Below, one piece after another: positions 11,901 through 22,140 of a stretch of DNA of 64,000 bases. Source of the stretch: Heliocidaris tuberculata (Eukaryota > Echinodermata > Echinoidea > Camarodonta > Echinometridae); NCBI GenBank assembly GCA_025618425.1, contig CM046832.1, forward strand, positions 55,194,493 to 55,258,492, written 5' to 3'. Both the position numbers and the translations under genes were made by a program. The first letter of the stretch is position 1. The number at the start of each line of letters is the position of its first letter. Below the pieces are notes generated by a model, which had not been told where the DNA came from, searched no databases, and saw only the letters and a program-made list of their open reading frames with translations.

Positions 11901-14160
11901 CCCCTTCCCGATGGAAATTTTTGTCAGTTTTTATATTTTTGTAATGTACACCCATACCTCTTCCTTCTGACAAAATTTGGTCCATGGGCCTTAAGGGGAA
12001 AAATTTGCCCCAATTTTTAGGGGCGGTCTGACAACCCATCCCGACGGAAAATTTTGTCAGATTTGGTGTTTTGGTAATGTATTGTCATACACCTTCCTTC
12101 TGACAAAGGTTGGTGCATAATGTTAGATGGATTGAAATCGACCCGACTTTGGGGGGGGGGGGGCTCTGGGGGCCAAACCCGGCGGCTTCTTTCGAGCGGA
12201 CAAGCTTTTTGTGAATGACATGGATGGTCTAAGTAACTTTAACGGGTCAAATTCTCATATGTAAAATGGGGTGACTATTTCGGGACAGGCTCCCAGACTA
12301 TATACTACAATATCAAATTAAACTGTGTTGGGAACATGGCTGTGTGGTATTGAAGGGGTTACTGACAGTATGCACAAGCTTCCATTGTCTAAGATTTAGT
12401 AATCAAATATAAAGACCTTTTTAAAGTCCCTTTCGCTTTTGGGCTCATGCCAACTAGGGACATGGGTATGCAGAGTGGAAGTCTGAGAGTAAACGGGTGA
12501 AACCAAAGCGAGTTGTAGTTGTCCTTCTGCTCTCGAGAGAGGGCTTCCTTATTGAAGAGGTATTATCTCACATTATTTATTATTATTATACATGTGATTT
12601 ATAAAACAGGTATGTTGTGTACCGGACCTTTCCTCCTCTATCTGTTGAAGACGATCCGCTGGCGGAACTCTCTCCGTGTGATGGGTGCGATCATGCTCGG
12701 TGTAGGGCTACCTCTGACGTACGTGTACGACCAGCCTGAAACGTGTCTACAAAGTCATCATCCCATCAACTCGGAAGACAAGGACATATCAAGCCAAGAT
12801 GTGGCACTACAAAAAGAAAAATTTCTTCCGCCAAACGATGTAGAAATCGAGCTGGAAATTCCTTCCTCCGACAAGGGTTCGGTGGAAGAAATTGGACTCC
12901 AGAAACACAGGGATGTAGATCTCCATGGAGACGAAGATAATTCCTTAGCGGATGGTGGAAACAGGGGAAGGAATCACAAGAAAAACTTATTTCGGCGAAT
13001 TCTGGTGGCCTTAACCTTTCCAGATCTGTGGTTGTTTTGTATAGCGTGCTTTGGTTACGGCTCCTGTTCTTCTTTTGTCTATGTGCACTTCGTAAGTAGA
13101 TCCGGAGGGTCGTTTGCCAAAATATTTGAAATCGGGTGGGGGGGGGGGGGATGATAGTGTTGGACCAAGTTACGAACAGTTTCGCCTCCAGGCCTCATGA
13201 AAAATTAAGATTCATTAGATTGACCATGCTTTTCATGAAAGCTAGTTTTATTTTGGCTGCTCTAAAATCAACAGGTCAAATGTTCTCAACCTGAATGAAG
13301 GCAACTCTGTCTGCATGATGATCAAAGGAGAAAATGAAATAAAGAGAGAGAGAAAAAAATTCTGGATAGTCAGTGTTCTATTCCGTAGAATTACAATAAA
13401 GTCTTAATGTGCTTTGAAAAAAGGAGTAGTTAAAACGTAGTAGTAGTAGTATTATTATCATTGTTGTTTCTAACGGAGTTTCCAATTGTTTCCAAGTGAT
13501 CAATGCGCATTACACATCAAATTCATTAGTAGACGAAAGTTATACTACTAATATAACTCAATCAATAAAATGTGTATGCTGTGTAAATGAGCGCAAGATA
13601 AAGGAGCCCAACTCAAACGATAATCTATTTCAAATTAATACGTTTTATAAATTAAATTGACGAAGAGTTTGTAGCAAGGAAGGCATATATCCAGGGGAAT
13701 GTTATGGGTCCATTTACTTTTTTTTTCAACTTGTAGCCAAAGAAGGCAAAGGCTGAATGTAGAGCAAGGAAGTATTTAAGATAAACAGACCGCTCATAAA
13801 CGTTTCCATATGACCTGTAACAAAAGGCTTGTTTCAGGATTCTATCGTCTTGCTAAAGAACAAAAAAAAAAAAAAACCCAAAACCCCCCGTAAATCCTAG
13901 GAAGTGGTCACTGAAGTTAAATATTCTATGACCAATAATCACATGTTACACTTTTCTGCAGGAAGGGGTTCATTTTATGACAGGCAATGATGAATATCCC
14001 TTCGATTTAGATGGAGATATTCGGAAAAATATAAAGGAGTCAATCCTGTCTTTATGTAATTTTTTGGATTTGTATAAATTTTGTATAATTGCACTAGAAG
14101 TAGTTGAAGAAAAAGAAGAAATAGTAGTAGGAGTAGTAGTAGTAGTAGTAGTAGTAGTAA

Positions 14161-14246
<86 letters not shown>

Positions 14247-16868
14247 TGCCAGTATTAGTACTAGTAGAAGTACTAGTAGTAGTACTAGTAGTTGTAGTAA
14301 AGGTAGATGCGTGTTTGACATAATTGTTTTATCAAGGAATGATGCAGATTCTTTTCAGTTTTTATTCTTCTTGCATTTGAACATTTTAATGAATGAAGCA
14401 ATTTTTTGTTTGGCAGGTACCATACATCTTGTCCATAGGTTTCACAGAGGAGAACGGCGCGCAGGCGATCATGGCTATCGGTTTCTCTACGCTCATTGGA
14501 AAATTCCTTTTGTCGTTTGTTGGTGACCTTGTCCCTTTCCCGAAGATTTTCCTTTTCTTGGTAGCCACTGCAGTTGGGACCTCATTTTCTGTCTACCTCT
14601 TCTTCATCTCTAGTATGCTCGAAATATTTGCAATAATCATCAGTAAGTAACCTATCAATGGATAGAAGCTTCATTGAACTTGATACTTTAAATGGCTTCT
14701 GCCACTATTTGTTTCAGATGAAATAATGCTTAATTCTGTAAATCGATTACATTTCCAGCTTAATAACTTCTAAATACCTTCTTATCATGTAGAAGAAGTG
14801 ACACAATGGTAAATATAATCACGGTTGTTTCTTTTCCCCTTTTCCTTCAGTATTTCATCAATACACATGATATTAAAAGGGGGAAGAAACGGAGACTATC
14901 CGAATGATTTGATAATCATCAAATTAAATTATGAATTAAATCAGAGACGTTTCCCTTTTATTTTCTTTAGTGATGGGACTGATCGTTAGCAGTATTTGTG
15001 ACACATTGCCTTACTCTGTATGTAACCAAGTTTTCGGAGTCGAGAAGGGTATGGAAACTTGGACCATAGTGACCTGTTTCCATGGTGCTGGTTACCTCGT
15101 ATCCTCGTTGTTTGGTAAGTCAACTGACAATGAATTTCCTGTCTTGATCTTAATTGCATATCAAAATGGCGTCATTAGGCATTTCATTAACCTGCAGTGA
15201 AACCTACAGTTGATTGTATTGTGCTAATCGTTTCCGCCCAAATAAATTGAAGACAATGTCAAAATAACAAGGGCAGGAGCGTATTGAAACATGCATTAAC
15301 CCGAGGGGGTGAAATCCTCTCTGGGAGGTGGGGGGGGGGGGGGGGCGTTCAGGAGGAGAATGATGTATAGGTCGATGGAATGTATCTTCTCCACGCCGCG
15401 TGCTCTAGACCAAATAAAAGTTGTATGAAGTATTTTCTGAATCTTCAAGTATCTTCAGGTGACAGGAGGGCATCTGCCCCCAATTTAAACATATATTTAG
15501 ACACTCTGTCGGCACCTGGAACATTCTCTAGGCCAATGAGAACCAGTTATCTGGTTCATTTTTATTGGCACATTAGCTTCTGCATTGCAAATTTATTACA
15601 ATGTCTATTTTCACTGCTTTTAAAGTTTTCATTCTTTCCCAATTAGTCAATGAATTAGAAACGATCCTGCTGAAATTTGTCCTTGTTGTATTTGCGGCAA
15701 GAGATGGGAAAACATCATGTTCTGCCTTTTACTCAACCTTCTTTTTCTGCCAATAAATCGTCAATGTAAAATATTTGTATAAATTAAATTGTTTATACAG
15801 CATATAAAAACAGCAACCGCAGAGGAAAGAGGCTGGGTAACCATGTACATGATGTATTAACGTCGTAGGGGGAACCGGATTACGAGTCACGTGACCAGCT
15901 GGGAGGATGGTAGCTCCACCTAGCACTTTAGTACTTCCATTTGCGTGAGATTCTTGAATCCCCTACAAAATAAGTGGCAGTCCCAACCTATCTCGGCGAC
16001 TGGCTCTTAGAGCTCTTAGTCCATCCTCTGCAGGCCTTTAGGAAAGCGTGTATCTCCTAGCATAAATCGTTGAGATATGAGCTCAGTTTTAACTTTTGCT
16101 ACAAGGCGGGGGAAAGTGAAGAAAGCTTATTAAGCAGTGTACTAAAATCACAACAGAGGATGTAGCGCGCGCGGCATATTTACAAGAATAATTATGCAAG
16201 CAATGTGTGGCTCCTTGCATGTATCAATCCTTCACTTTTGGTGACCTGATCTGAACTTTCTTATATCCTGCCTACAAACACGGTTATACGATATTCCCAT
16301 TATCATACTCATCATTTTTTTACATTCTTTTCTTTAGAAACTCTGCATAATGAGAAACCTCTTTTTAAAAGGAAAATTTGTCCATTAATTTGAAAACTCT
16401 ACAATAACTTTTTTTTTTCATTAGAATAAAAATTGGTACTGTAAACGCACACCTCTTAGAGGAGGCTATACCGTGCCTGCCTGTCACTTTTCTCATAATA
16501 TCCGAAATGCTTCATGAATTACATTATTTGCCTTATGCTTTTAGTGACTTTTTCAATAACATCTTAGTTAATTGTTATGAATAAAACAGATACAGTTATT
16601 TTACAGTTATGTTACAGTTATTGTCTGTCTAATGTCATGGTCCGTCCTTGCAGGAAAGAGCGTTGACCTAACGGGGTCGTATAATGGCGCTATTTGGGCT
16701 ACAATTATCATCTACGCAGTCTCAGCTCTAATCTGTTTACTGGTACCGGTCTACCAAAAGCTGTTTGCACGAGAGAGGTTCGTCATGATGGAATCTTACC
16801 AAGACAAGTGCTGTTTCAGGAAATGCCGCAGAACAGAGACAGAAGTTTTAAAAAAAAGAGACCAGTAG
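8727..16868 (+). CDS. Monocarboxylate-transporter-like (SLC16-type) MFS protein, six exons, 515 aa
   Basis: Exons are 8727-8910, 9139-9435, 12610-13091, 14417-14642, 14971-15114 and 16654-16868. They total 1548 nt, 515 codons plus TAG. Every intron is GT-AG, with phases 1, 1, 0, 1 and 1. The start has a good context (AAAATGG) and an in-frame TAA 24 bases upstream (8703). The product reads as a 12-helix major facilitator. TM1 begins at WGWVV (residues 21-25), with an NVT glycosylation sequon in the first external loop (58-60). The TM2-3 loop carries ERFGNR (84-89). A long charged loop follows TM6 (about 201-290). The end has the MCT-typical LTGSYNGAIW before TM12 and a basic C-tail. SLC16 proteins move monocarboxylates, aromatic amino acids or related solutes across the plasma membrane; the substrate here cannot be read. 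It is divergent: the TM4-5 loop lacks the KRR-type motif, and TM8 has IGK where many relatives have IGR. Confidence 0.95.
9139..9435 (+). other. Transporter exon 2
   Basis: The acceptor is CTCTCAG|G and the donor is ATTG|GTAAGC, phase 1 in and phase 1 out. It encodes residues 62-161: TM2, the conserved ERFGNR loop, TM3 and TM4 up to the glycine of AGANIG. Confidence 0.95.
10011..10382 (+). repeat. Dispersed repeat family, copy 2 (transporter intron 2)
   Basis: The same ~375-bp sequence as 6485-6866, diverged by substitutions and small indels. It is not flanked by the LINE or by the 82-bp array, so the family moves or is copied independently of them. Confidence 0.85.
10505..10660 (+). repeat. 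tRNA-derived SINE copy in transporter intron 2
   Basis: The B box GGTTCAATCC (10555-10564) follows a tRNA-like head. The body CTTGGACAAGGTG and tail AGTAAGTGGGTACCT match the SINE at 425-640. Confidence 0.7.
11390..12295 (+). mobile_element. Composite fold-back element in transporter intron 2
   Basis: The left part is a palindrome. The arm 11428-11510 is the inverse of 11578-11664 (shared GTCAAATGATATTGT, GGATTATGTAAA, TTTGACA). It is followed by a segment ending GTGACTATTTCGGGACAGGC. The same two-part order is seen, broken, at 21822-22140 and 48934-50655. Confidence 0.75.
12610..13091 (+). other. Transporter exon 3
   Basis: The acceptor is AAAACAG|G and the donor is CTTC|GTAAGT, ending in phase 0. 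It encodes TM5 and TM6 (WRNSLRVMG is the usual 'GWR' turn region), the entire hydrophilic central loop rich in D, E, K and S, and TM7 (PDLWLFCIACFGYG). The central loop of MCTs is cytoplasmic. Confidence 0.95.
13092..14416 (+). other. Transporter intron 3
   Basis: AT-rich intron with a G run at its start (13137-13150), a poly-A stretch near 13861 and the AGT array at 14122-14246. Open frames over the array, giving poly-Val or poly-Tyr, are artefacts of the repeat. Confidence 0.75.
14122..14246 (+). repeat. (AGT)n microsatellite, about 125 bp
   Basis: Nearly uninterrupted AGT triplets within intron 3 of the transporter, followed by degenerate AGT/ACT units to about 14305. The array is next to the branch-point region of exon 4. 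Confidence 0.95.
14417..14642 (+). other. Transporter exon 4
   Basis: The acceptor is TTTGGCAG|G and the donor is ATCA|GTAAGT. It encodes the TM7-8 loop (VPYILSIGFTEENGAQA), TM8 (AIGFSTLIGKFLLSFVGD) and TM9. A long AGT array ends only about 170 bases before the acceptor. Confidence 0.95.
14971..15114 (+). other. Transporter exon 5
   Basis: The acceptor is TTTCTTTAG|T and the donor is TTTG|GTAAGT. It encodes TM10 and the start of TM11 (FGVEKGMETWTIV then HGAGYLVSSLFG), the region that in MCTs carries the conserved FG...G pattern. Confidence 0.95.
15115..16653 (+). other. Transporter intron 5
   Basis: It holds a G run near 15330-15345 and otherwise AT-rich sequence. No exon or recognised element was found. 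Confidence 0.7.
16654..16868 (+). other. Transporter exon 6, coding end
   Basis: The acceptor is CCTTGCAG|G. It encodes DLTGSYNGAIW, TM12 and a cysteine- and lysine-rich cytoplasmic C-tail ending LKKRDQ, then TAG at 16866-16868. The 3' UTR follows. Confidence 0.93.
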
Positions 16869-17370
16869 AGATTCTGCAGAGGTTTGGGTCAAGGGTGTGA
16901 CTTGGAAACAGGTCGATGGACAGACGGAGAGGGCGCCATGTTCAGGCGAAATACCAAGTGTTTTAAAACTGCCCACTAACTATGATGTCTTAGATCAAGT
17001 ATGATGTGTGTAGGCATATTTTTCTCATGATATTGATGATTAAAATGTTGCTGCGTTCTCTGACCAAGCGTTACCACATAAATTTAATCACTGAATCTAA
17101 AACACGCAAGAGAAGATTCTTGGCATAAAGGTTCGTATCGACACGCCCTACCTCTCAACCATTATTGCCTAATGAATGCCTTCTTTAAATGTCCTTTTCA
17201 TTCGTGACAAACAAGAGGTATTTCCTGCGCCAGTAAAGACAAAAACTAATGTAAAAAAAATCATATGCTTGGAGAACATTTACATTTGCGAAGAAGATTA
17301 TTTTATTTTTAAAAAACATCATAAATATGAATTATACGAAATATATCGGATTTATTTTTCCTAAAATATA
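16869..17370 (+). other. Probable 3' UTR of the transporter and downstream flank
   Basis: No other coding signal is seen. The variant polyadenylation hexamer ATTAAA occurs at 17039-17044, about 170 bases after the stop. No AATAAA was found before the hAT MITE that begins at 17379. The end of the transcript is therefore a guess. Confidence 0.35.
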
Positions 17371-17378
17371 TGTTTGCC

Positions 17379-17696
17379 CAGGGGCGGATCCAGGATTTCG
17401 TATAAGGGGGGGGGGGGCACACAAATGCAGGATTGTCAACTTTGGGAAACTGCTTGAAGGGAGACCCATATTTTTTTGGTCTCGCCAGCCCTCCAAAAGT
17501 CGCTCGGGGGGGGGGGGGGTATGGGGTCCAGTTCCCCTCCATAATTCTCTGACAAGCAAAAAAAAAAAAAAAAAGATTTTCTGGTCGAAAGGGGGGGGGG
17601 CACAATCGCAAATAGGGGGGGGCACAATGCATTGTTTTCCCTCAAAAGGGGGGGGGGCACGGGCCGGGATTGCCCCCCCCCCTTAAACCGCCACTG
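17379..17696 (+). mobile_element. hAT-type MITE, 318 bp, copy 1
   Basis: Termini are CAGGGGCGGATCC and CCGCCACTG (inverse CAGTGGCGG), flanked by a perfect 8-bp duplication TGTTTGCC (17371-17378 and 17697-17704). An 8-bp duplication and CAG-starting termini are hAT hallmarks. The inside has G runs and a GACAAGCAAAA motif, with no transposase. Confidence 0.92.
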
Positions 17697-17769
17697 TGTT
17701 TGCCTGTAATTAAATGAGAATATATAGAGATATAGAGGGAATATATATATGTATAGATATATTATGATT

Positions 17770-18010
17770 CAACACAGAAAAAAATTGAATTTTTAACGAA
17801 AACACGATAAAAACTACTTACGAAAAATCAACTGAAGGCAATTTCAATAGCCCTGTCTATCACCTTTAGAAATGTGCGAACATTACAATGGCGTATTACG
17901 TAATCCGAACCTGATTTCTATGGGCAGTACAATAGGCCTTTGAAATTGCCCTTGAGTTTATTTTTCGAAAGTAGTTTTTATCGTGTTCGAAATATAAATT
18001 GAAATGAATT
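17770..18010. mobile_element. Short MITE with ~52-bp inverted repeats
   Basis: The arm 17799-17850 (AACACGATAAAAACTACTT, then GGCAATTTCA) is the inverse of 17938-17990 (AAGTAGTTTTTATCGTGTT). The arms enclose about 90 bp. The exact ends and target duplication are unclear. Confidence 0.75.
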
Positions 18011-18239
18011 ACAAATCTGAAAGATGTGAATGCATATACTTACTCATGACATATCAAATAATGCAGTCAATCGGCAGGTCCACAAAAAGTGGCTCCTTTC
18101 ATCCAAGTCGTATGCATGACCTGACGGTGTCTGAATACATAACGAGGAAGATCAATTGGGAACACCTCTTTTGTTCAGGCTCTAGCTGCTCTAAATCTCC
18201 ATCAAATCGGACGTTTTTAGTATCAAAGTAAAGGAGAAG

Positions 18240-18960
18240 AACCAAACTTTTATGTTTTGTCTTTCATTTTAATGACAAAATATTTAAAGTTCGTGAAATT
18301 TTTTTATTTCAAAAATTATAAGAAAATAAAGTTTTCAACTTATTTTGCAATTTTTTTTTTATATTGAGCCCAAATGATTTTTACAGCATTTTAAAGCTGA
18401 AGATCTATGCTTCATGAAAATTTCATTTATTACAAAGGACACATTTTAATAGGTCACGAACACACTTTTCCTAAGCAAAGTGCAAAATATCTGCCTAAAA
18501 CCAAGAATACTGCACCATGATTGGCCAGATAGATCACCCATCCACCAAGGAATCTCAACATACCACAGCTGTTTGCCACATGGGTCACTCGAAGGTAACT
18601 CTCCCCATGTGGTATTCTGTTCAAAACACAGCGCTGATTTTGTTTTTTGCCTTATTCAGCCAATCAGAAAACTGGATTTCGAGCTTTTCAGAAAATCAAG
18701 AAATCTCGTCCTATACCTTGGTGCTTAAAAGTGTGTTCTTGACCCGATCAAAAGGTGCCCCACATTAAGAATGGAATTTTGAGAAAATATAGATTTTCAG
18801 CTTTACTGTGATATAAATTTTATTTGGGCTCAAAGTAAAAAGTTTTGCACAATAATCAAGAGAATTGAGAGGACAAAAATTGTGTTTTGAAGCATATTTT
18901 CTCCCTAAATTTCACTTATTTTTCCCACTCTGTTATAAAAAAGGACGAAAAAATATAAAA
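18240..18960. mobile_element. Fold-back MITE
   Basis: The left arm (about 18340-18478) and inverse right arm (about 18722-18860) share GAACACACTTTT, CTTCAGCTTTAA-like and TTTGGGCTCAA words. The loop of about 240 bp contains GGCCAGATAGATCACCC and TTCAGCCAATCAG. Non-coding; element limits are approximate. Confidence 0.65.
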
Positions 18961-19105
18961 GTGTGACATTTGCTCTTTTAAACTGTATAATAATCAAGAA
19001 CTTCACTTAATGATAAAGTGGTTAATTTCTTCCAGAAAGAAAATCTCACGATTCACGAGATTTTACAGGATGAAAGATTTGACGAAAGGATTGAGATGAA
19101 TCCTG

Positions 19106-20266
19106 GGTTACATGTCGTTTCTCCGAAGGTTCGTATTTCCGAAGGTTCATAATTCCGATAGGTTCGTTATCCAGAAGGTTCGTAATTCCGAAGGCTCGTT
19201 ACTCCGAAGGTCTGCAATTCCGAAGGTTTGTATTTCCGAAAATGAAATAGGAATTTGCAAGTCCGAAAATGAAATAGGGTTCGTAATTCCGAAAATGAAA
19301 CAGGGTTAGGGGGCGACCGAAACGACTGTGCAGCCCCCCCCCCCTCTCCATATCAAGGGTTAAAAAAAAGGGAGAGAGATAAAAGAGAAAAGAAAACTAT
19401 TACAGAATAAGAACCAGTTAATTATCTTCTTCTCTTTCTATCTTTCCTTAGGCCTATGTTATTCTTCGTTTATATCCTTCCTTCATTTCCTCATTCCATC
19501 TGCAAGATAACATAAGGGAAGATAGAATTATCAGGCGGCCGCAAGATAATTCTGTCTTTCCTTGTATTATTCTGTTTTATTTTTTTCATTATCATTTTAT
19601 CATTGCCTTCTATTTTTCATTATCTCATGTTGTAGATAAAAAGAGGAAATGAAAGGATAAAAACAAAGAATAACATAAGGAAAGACAGAGAAAGAAGAAG
19701 ACAGAAGGAAAAACAAAGAATACCATAAGGAAGATAGAAAGAGGAGGTGAAAGAAGGATAAAAACATAGAATAAAATAAGGAAAGATAGAATTATCCGGC
19801 GGCCGCCAGATAATTCACTGGTTCTTATTCTGTAACAGTTTTCTTTTCTCTTTTATCTCTCTCCCTTTTTTTGGACCCTTGATATGGAGAGTGGGAGGGG
19901 GGCTTCTCAGTCGTTTTGGTCCCCCTCCCTCCTTTTAAGGTACCTTATTTCATTTTCGGAATTATGAACCCGATTTCATTTTCGGAATTACGAACCCTAT
20001 TTCATTTTCGGAATTATGAATCCTTTTTCATTTTCAGAATTATGAACCTTCGGAAATATGAATTCATTTTCGGAATTTTGAACCTTCGGATTAACGAACC
20101 TTCGGAATAACAAACCTTCGGAATAATGCAACAAATGATAGGAATTATGAACCCGGCTTTTTCTTTTTCGGAATTATGAACCCCCAGGCATGGGAAATTT
20201 GTGTTTCGGAATTATGAACCTTCGGAAAAACGAACCTTCGGAAAAACGAGTGCCCCCCCCCCCCCC
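19106..20266. mobile_element. Fold-back element with TTCGGAATTATGAAC-repeat arms
   Basis: The left arm carries about ten CCGAAGGTTCGTAATT units. The right arm carries the inverse TTCGGAATTATGAAC units. Inside them a second inverted pair (19315-19430 and 19810-19905) and a third (AATTATC around GGCGGCCGC) are nested. GAATCCTG occurs on both sides (19098-19105 and 20267-20274), an 8-bp candidate target duplication. The right end is a C run. Confidence 0.8.
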
Positions 20267-20409
20267 GAATCCTGCTTGTTTGCTCATTTGCATACAGACC
20301 CTCCGACTGACTGAATGAGAAACATTCAAGCTTGATTGTGGTATGTGTTTGTATATGTATGTGGGTGGGTGGAAGTGTGTGTGTGTGAGGGTGGGTGCGT
20401 GCGTAGGGG

Positions 20410-20570
20410 TGTCGTAGCTGAGTGGATAAATACTCGACTGGAAATGAGAAGATCGTGGGTTTGATCCCCATTACCTCACTTATGCCCTTGAGCAAGGCAT
20501 TTTATCTATTATATTCAATTTTCGCTCTTTTATCTTACATTAAATAAATGCTGTTTGGCATATTAATGTG
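20410..20570 (+). repeat. tRNA-derived SINE copy
   Basis: The A-box-like TAGCTGAGTGGAT (20415-20427) and B box GGGTTTGATCCCC (20457-20469) precede CTTATGCCCTTGAGCAAGGC, the body also found at 43581. Confidence 0.8.
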
Positions 20571-20659
20571 TATGCAAGTGTGTTTCTTTAAAGAAAACTA
20601 TATATACGTGTATGAGGGACTTACAGGGTTATTTTTAGAAATATTCGAGGATGTTCATC

Positions 20660-20790
20660 TCGGTATTTTTGGTTACATGTTGTTTCCTGAAGGTTCATAA
20701 TCCCGCAGGTTTGTTACTCCAAAGTTTCTTATTTCCGAAGGGTCGTTTACATTCGAAGGTTCGTTATTCTGAAGGTTCATAATTCCAAAT
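20660..20790 (+). mobile_element. Left-end fragment of the TTCGGAATTATGAAC fold-back family
   Basis: It starts GGTTACATGTTGTTTC, like the element start at 19106, then six degraded GAAGGTTCATAATTCC-type units. The rest is missing. Confidence 0.7.
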
Positions 20791-20951
20791 TCTTGGCTTT
20801 TCTCCAATGATTTATTCGTCTACAATGTGTTTTACATTGTGAAATTGTAAGGTAGAGGTATATTCCTGAAATTAAACAATTTTTGTGTAATATGTGTATA
20901 ACTTTTCTTTCGTTTAGAACACATTTCTCAAATGAATGCCATTGATAAAGA

Positions 20952-20953
<2 letters not shown>

Positions 20954-20998
<45 letters not shown>
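20954..20998. repeat. (AT)n microsatellite
   Basis: Uninterrupted AT dinucleotides. GT- and G-rich sequence follows at 21160-21250. Confidence 0.95.
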
Positions 20999-20999
<1 letters not shown>

Positions 21000-21821
21000 G
21001 TGTCTCAATATCTGAATGAAAGCAATAAAATACTTTTGAAGAGTGCAAGAACTTTAAAGAAATTGTATTACGGAAAACTGTATTGTTATGTTTGTATCAA
21101 CTAGACTGAGGATGATTGAGGGACATAGAATTAGAGAAAAGGTAGAGAAATAGAGAGAGAGGGGGGGGGGGTGGTTGTGTGTGTGCATATTTGTGCGAGT
21201 GGTGTGTGCGCACGCGCGCACACGGGCATCTGTGTCTATGTGTGCTTAGGCACGGTAATTGTGATAAGAATTATTTTTTTTTCAGTATACCTCACTACAA
21301 ATATATGAAATTAATATATATTACATAGAATTCAGCACGGAAGTCGATACCTGAATCATGCAGTACAATATTCAAGTGTTCCAAAGTCTTCCTTAAAAAA
21401 ATAACATATGCCCATTTGTTTGAAGTTAAATTCCGTTAAGAGTTAATAACTTCTATCCAAACTTTGTTCAACCTAATCATTATTCCCAAATCAATTAGGA
21501 TTTGTATTTATTTTATCTGTTAGCCTTGAAGTCATATACTTCTTGGTTTCAAACTCTATGCAAATAGGTATATTTTTCAAATATTTTCGCTATGCTTCGT
21601 TAAGCCTGTTTGCTTTTGGATAAATTGAATTAAGAGCAAGCATACTGGCCCGTATTCTGACTTAACTTTAACTTAAAGGGACACGCCACCAGACGCCATG
21701 GGGAATGTCACAATTGCGTAAGCCCCATTCACTTGTACACAAAGTTTGTGCGGCGAACGCGTCCATCGGACTAATGGATTAAATTTCGGACTGCACGAAG
21801 CCGACCGAATCTCACACGAAA
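20999..21821. other. No gene seen
   Basis: GT-rich and AT-rich DNA between MITEs. Nothing recognised. Confidence 0.55.
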
Positions 21822-22140
21822 GATTTCAGCATGGCAGGTATTTGTGTAATTAACACATGAGTGGTAGATTTCAGCATAGCAGCCTGGATACTTTAATAGC
21901 AAGCTCCTCTATTATGTCTTGTCAAACAGGTGCAGATGGACAGTGAGTGTGTTTACATAATCCTGACAGTATCATTTGACTACTTTTGAGAAAGCAATGC
22001 AATTTTCAGAATTTAACAACTTATTATTGAAATGATTAATTGACACTAAATTGCACCTCAAGTAAGCTACAATACTCAAAATAGTACTAAGTAACTTTAG
22101 TGGGTCAAATCTAGTATGTAAAATGGGGTAACTATTTTAG
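21822..22140 (+). mobile_element. Composite fold-back element, truncated copy
   Basis: It has the central and right palindrome arm (GCAAGCTCCTCTATTATGTC, then TACATAATCCTGACAGTATC), then jumps to a short piece of the second part (GTCAAAT...AAAATGGGGTAACTATTTT, paraphrased). The left arm is lost. Confidence 0.75.

Larger units (their letters stand above)
9436..12609 (+). other. Transporter intron 2 (3.2 kb), mostly repeats
   Basis: It contains a dispersed repeat copy (10011-10382), a tRNA-derived SINE (about 10505-10660), a palindromic fold-back (11390-11715) and a copy of the repeat family ending GGGACAGGCTCCC (about 11790-12295). No additional exon is evident. Confidence 0.7.

Noticed and set aside
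14094..14321. Poly-valine and poly-tyrosine open frames
   Set aside because: They are translations of the AGT microsatellite in an intron.
20408..20475. Possible tRNA gene
   Set aside because: Same reasoning: a SINE head with a SINE body attached.
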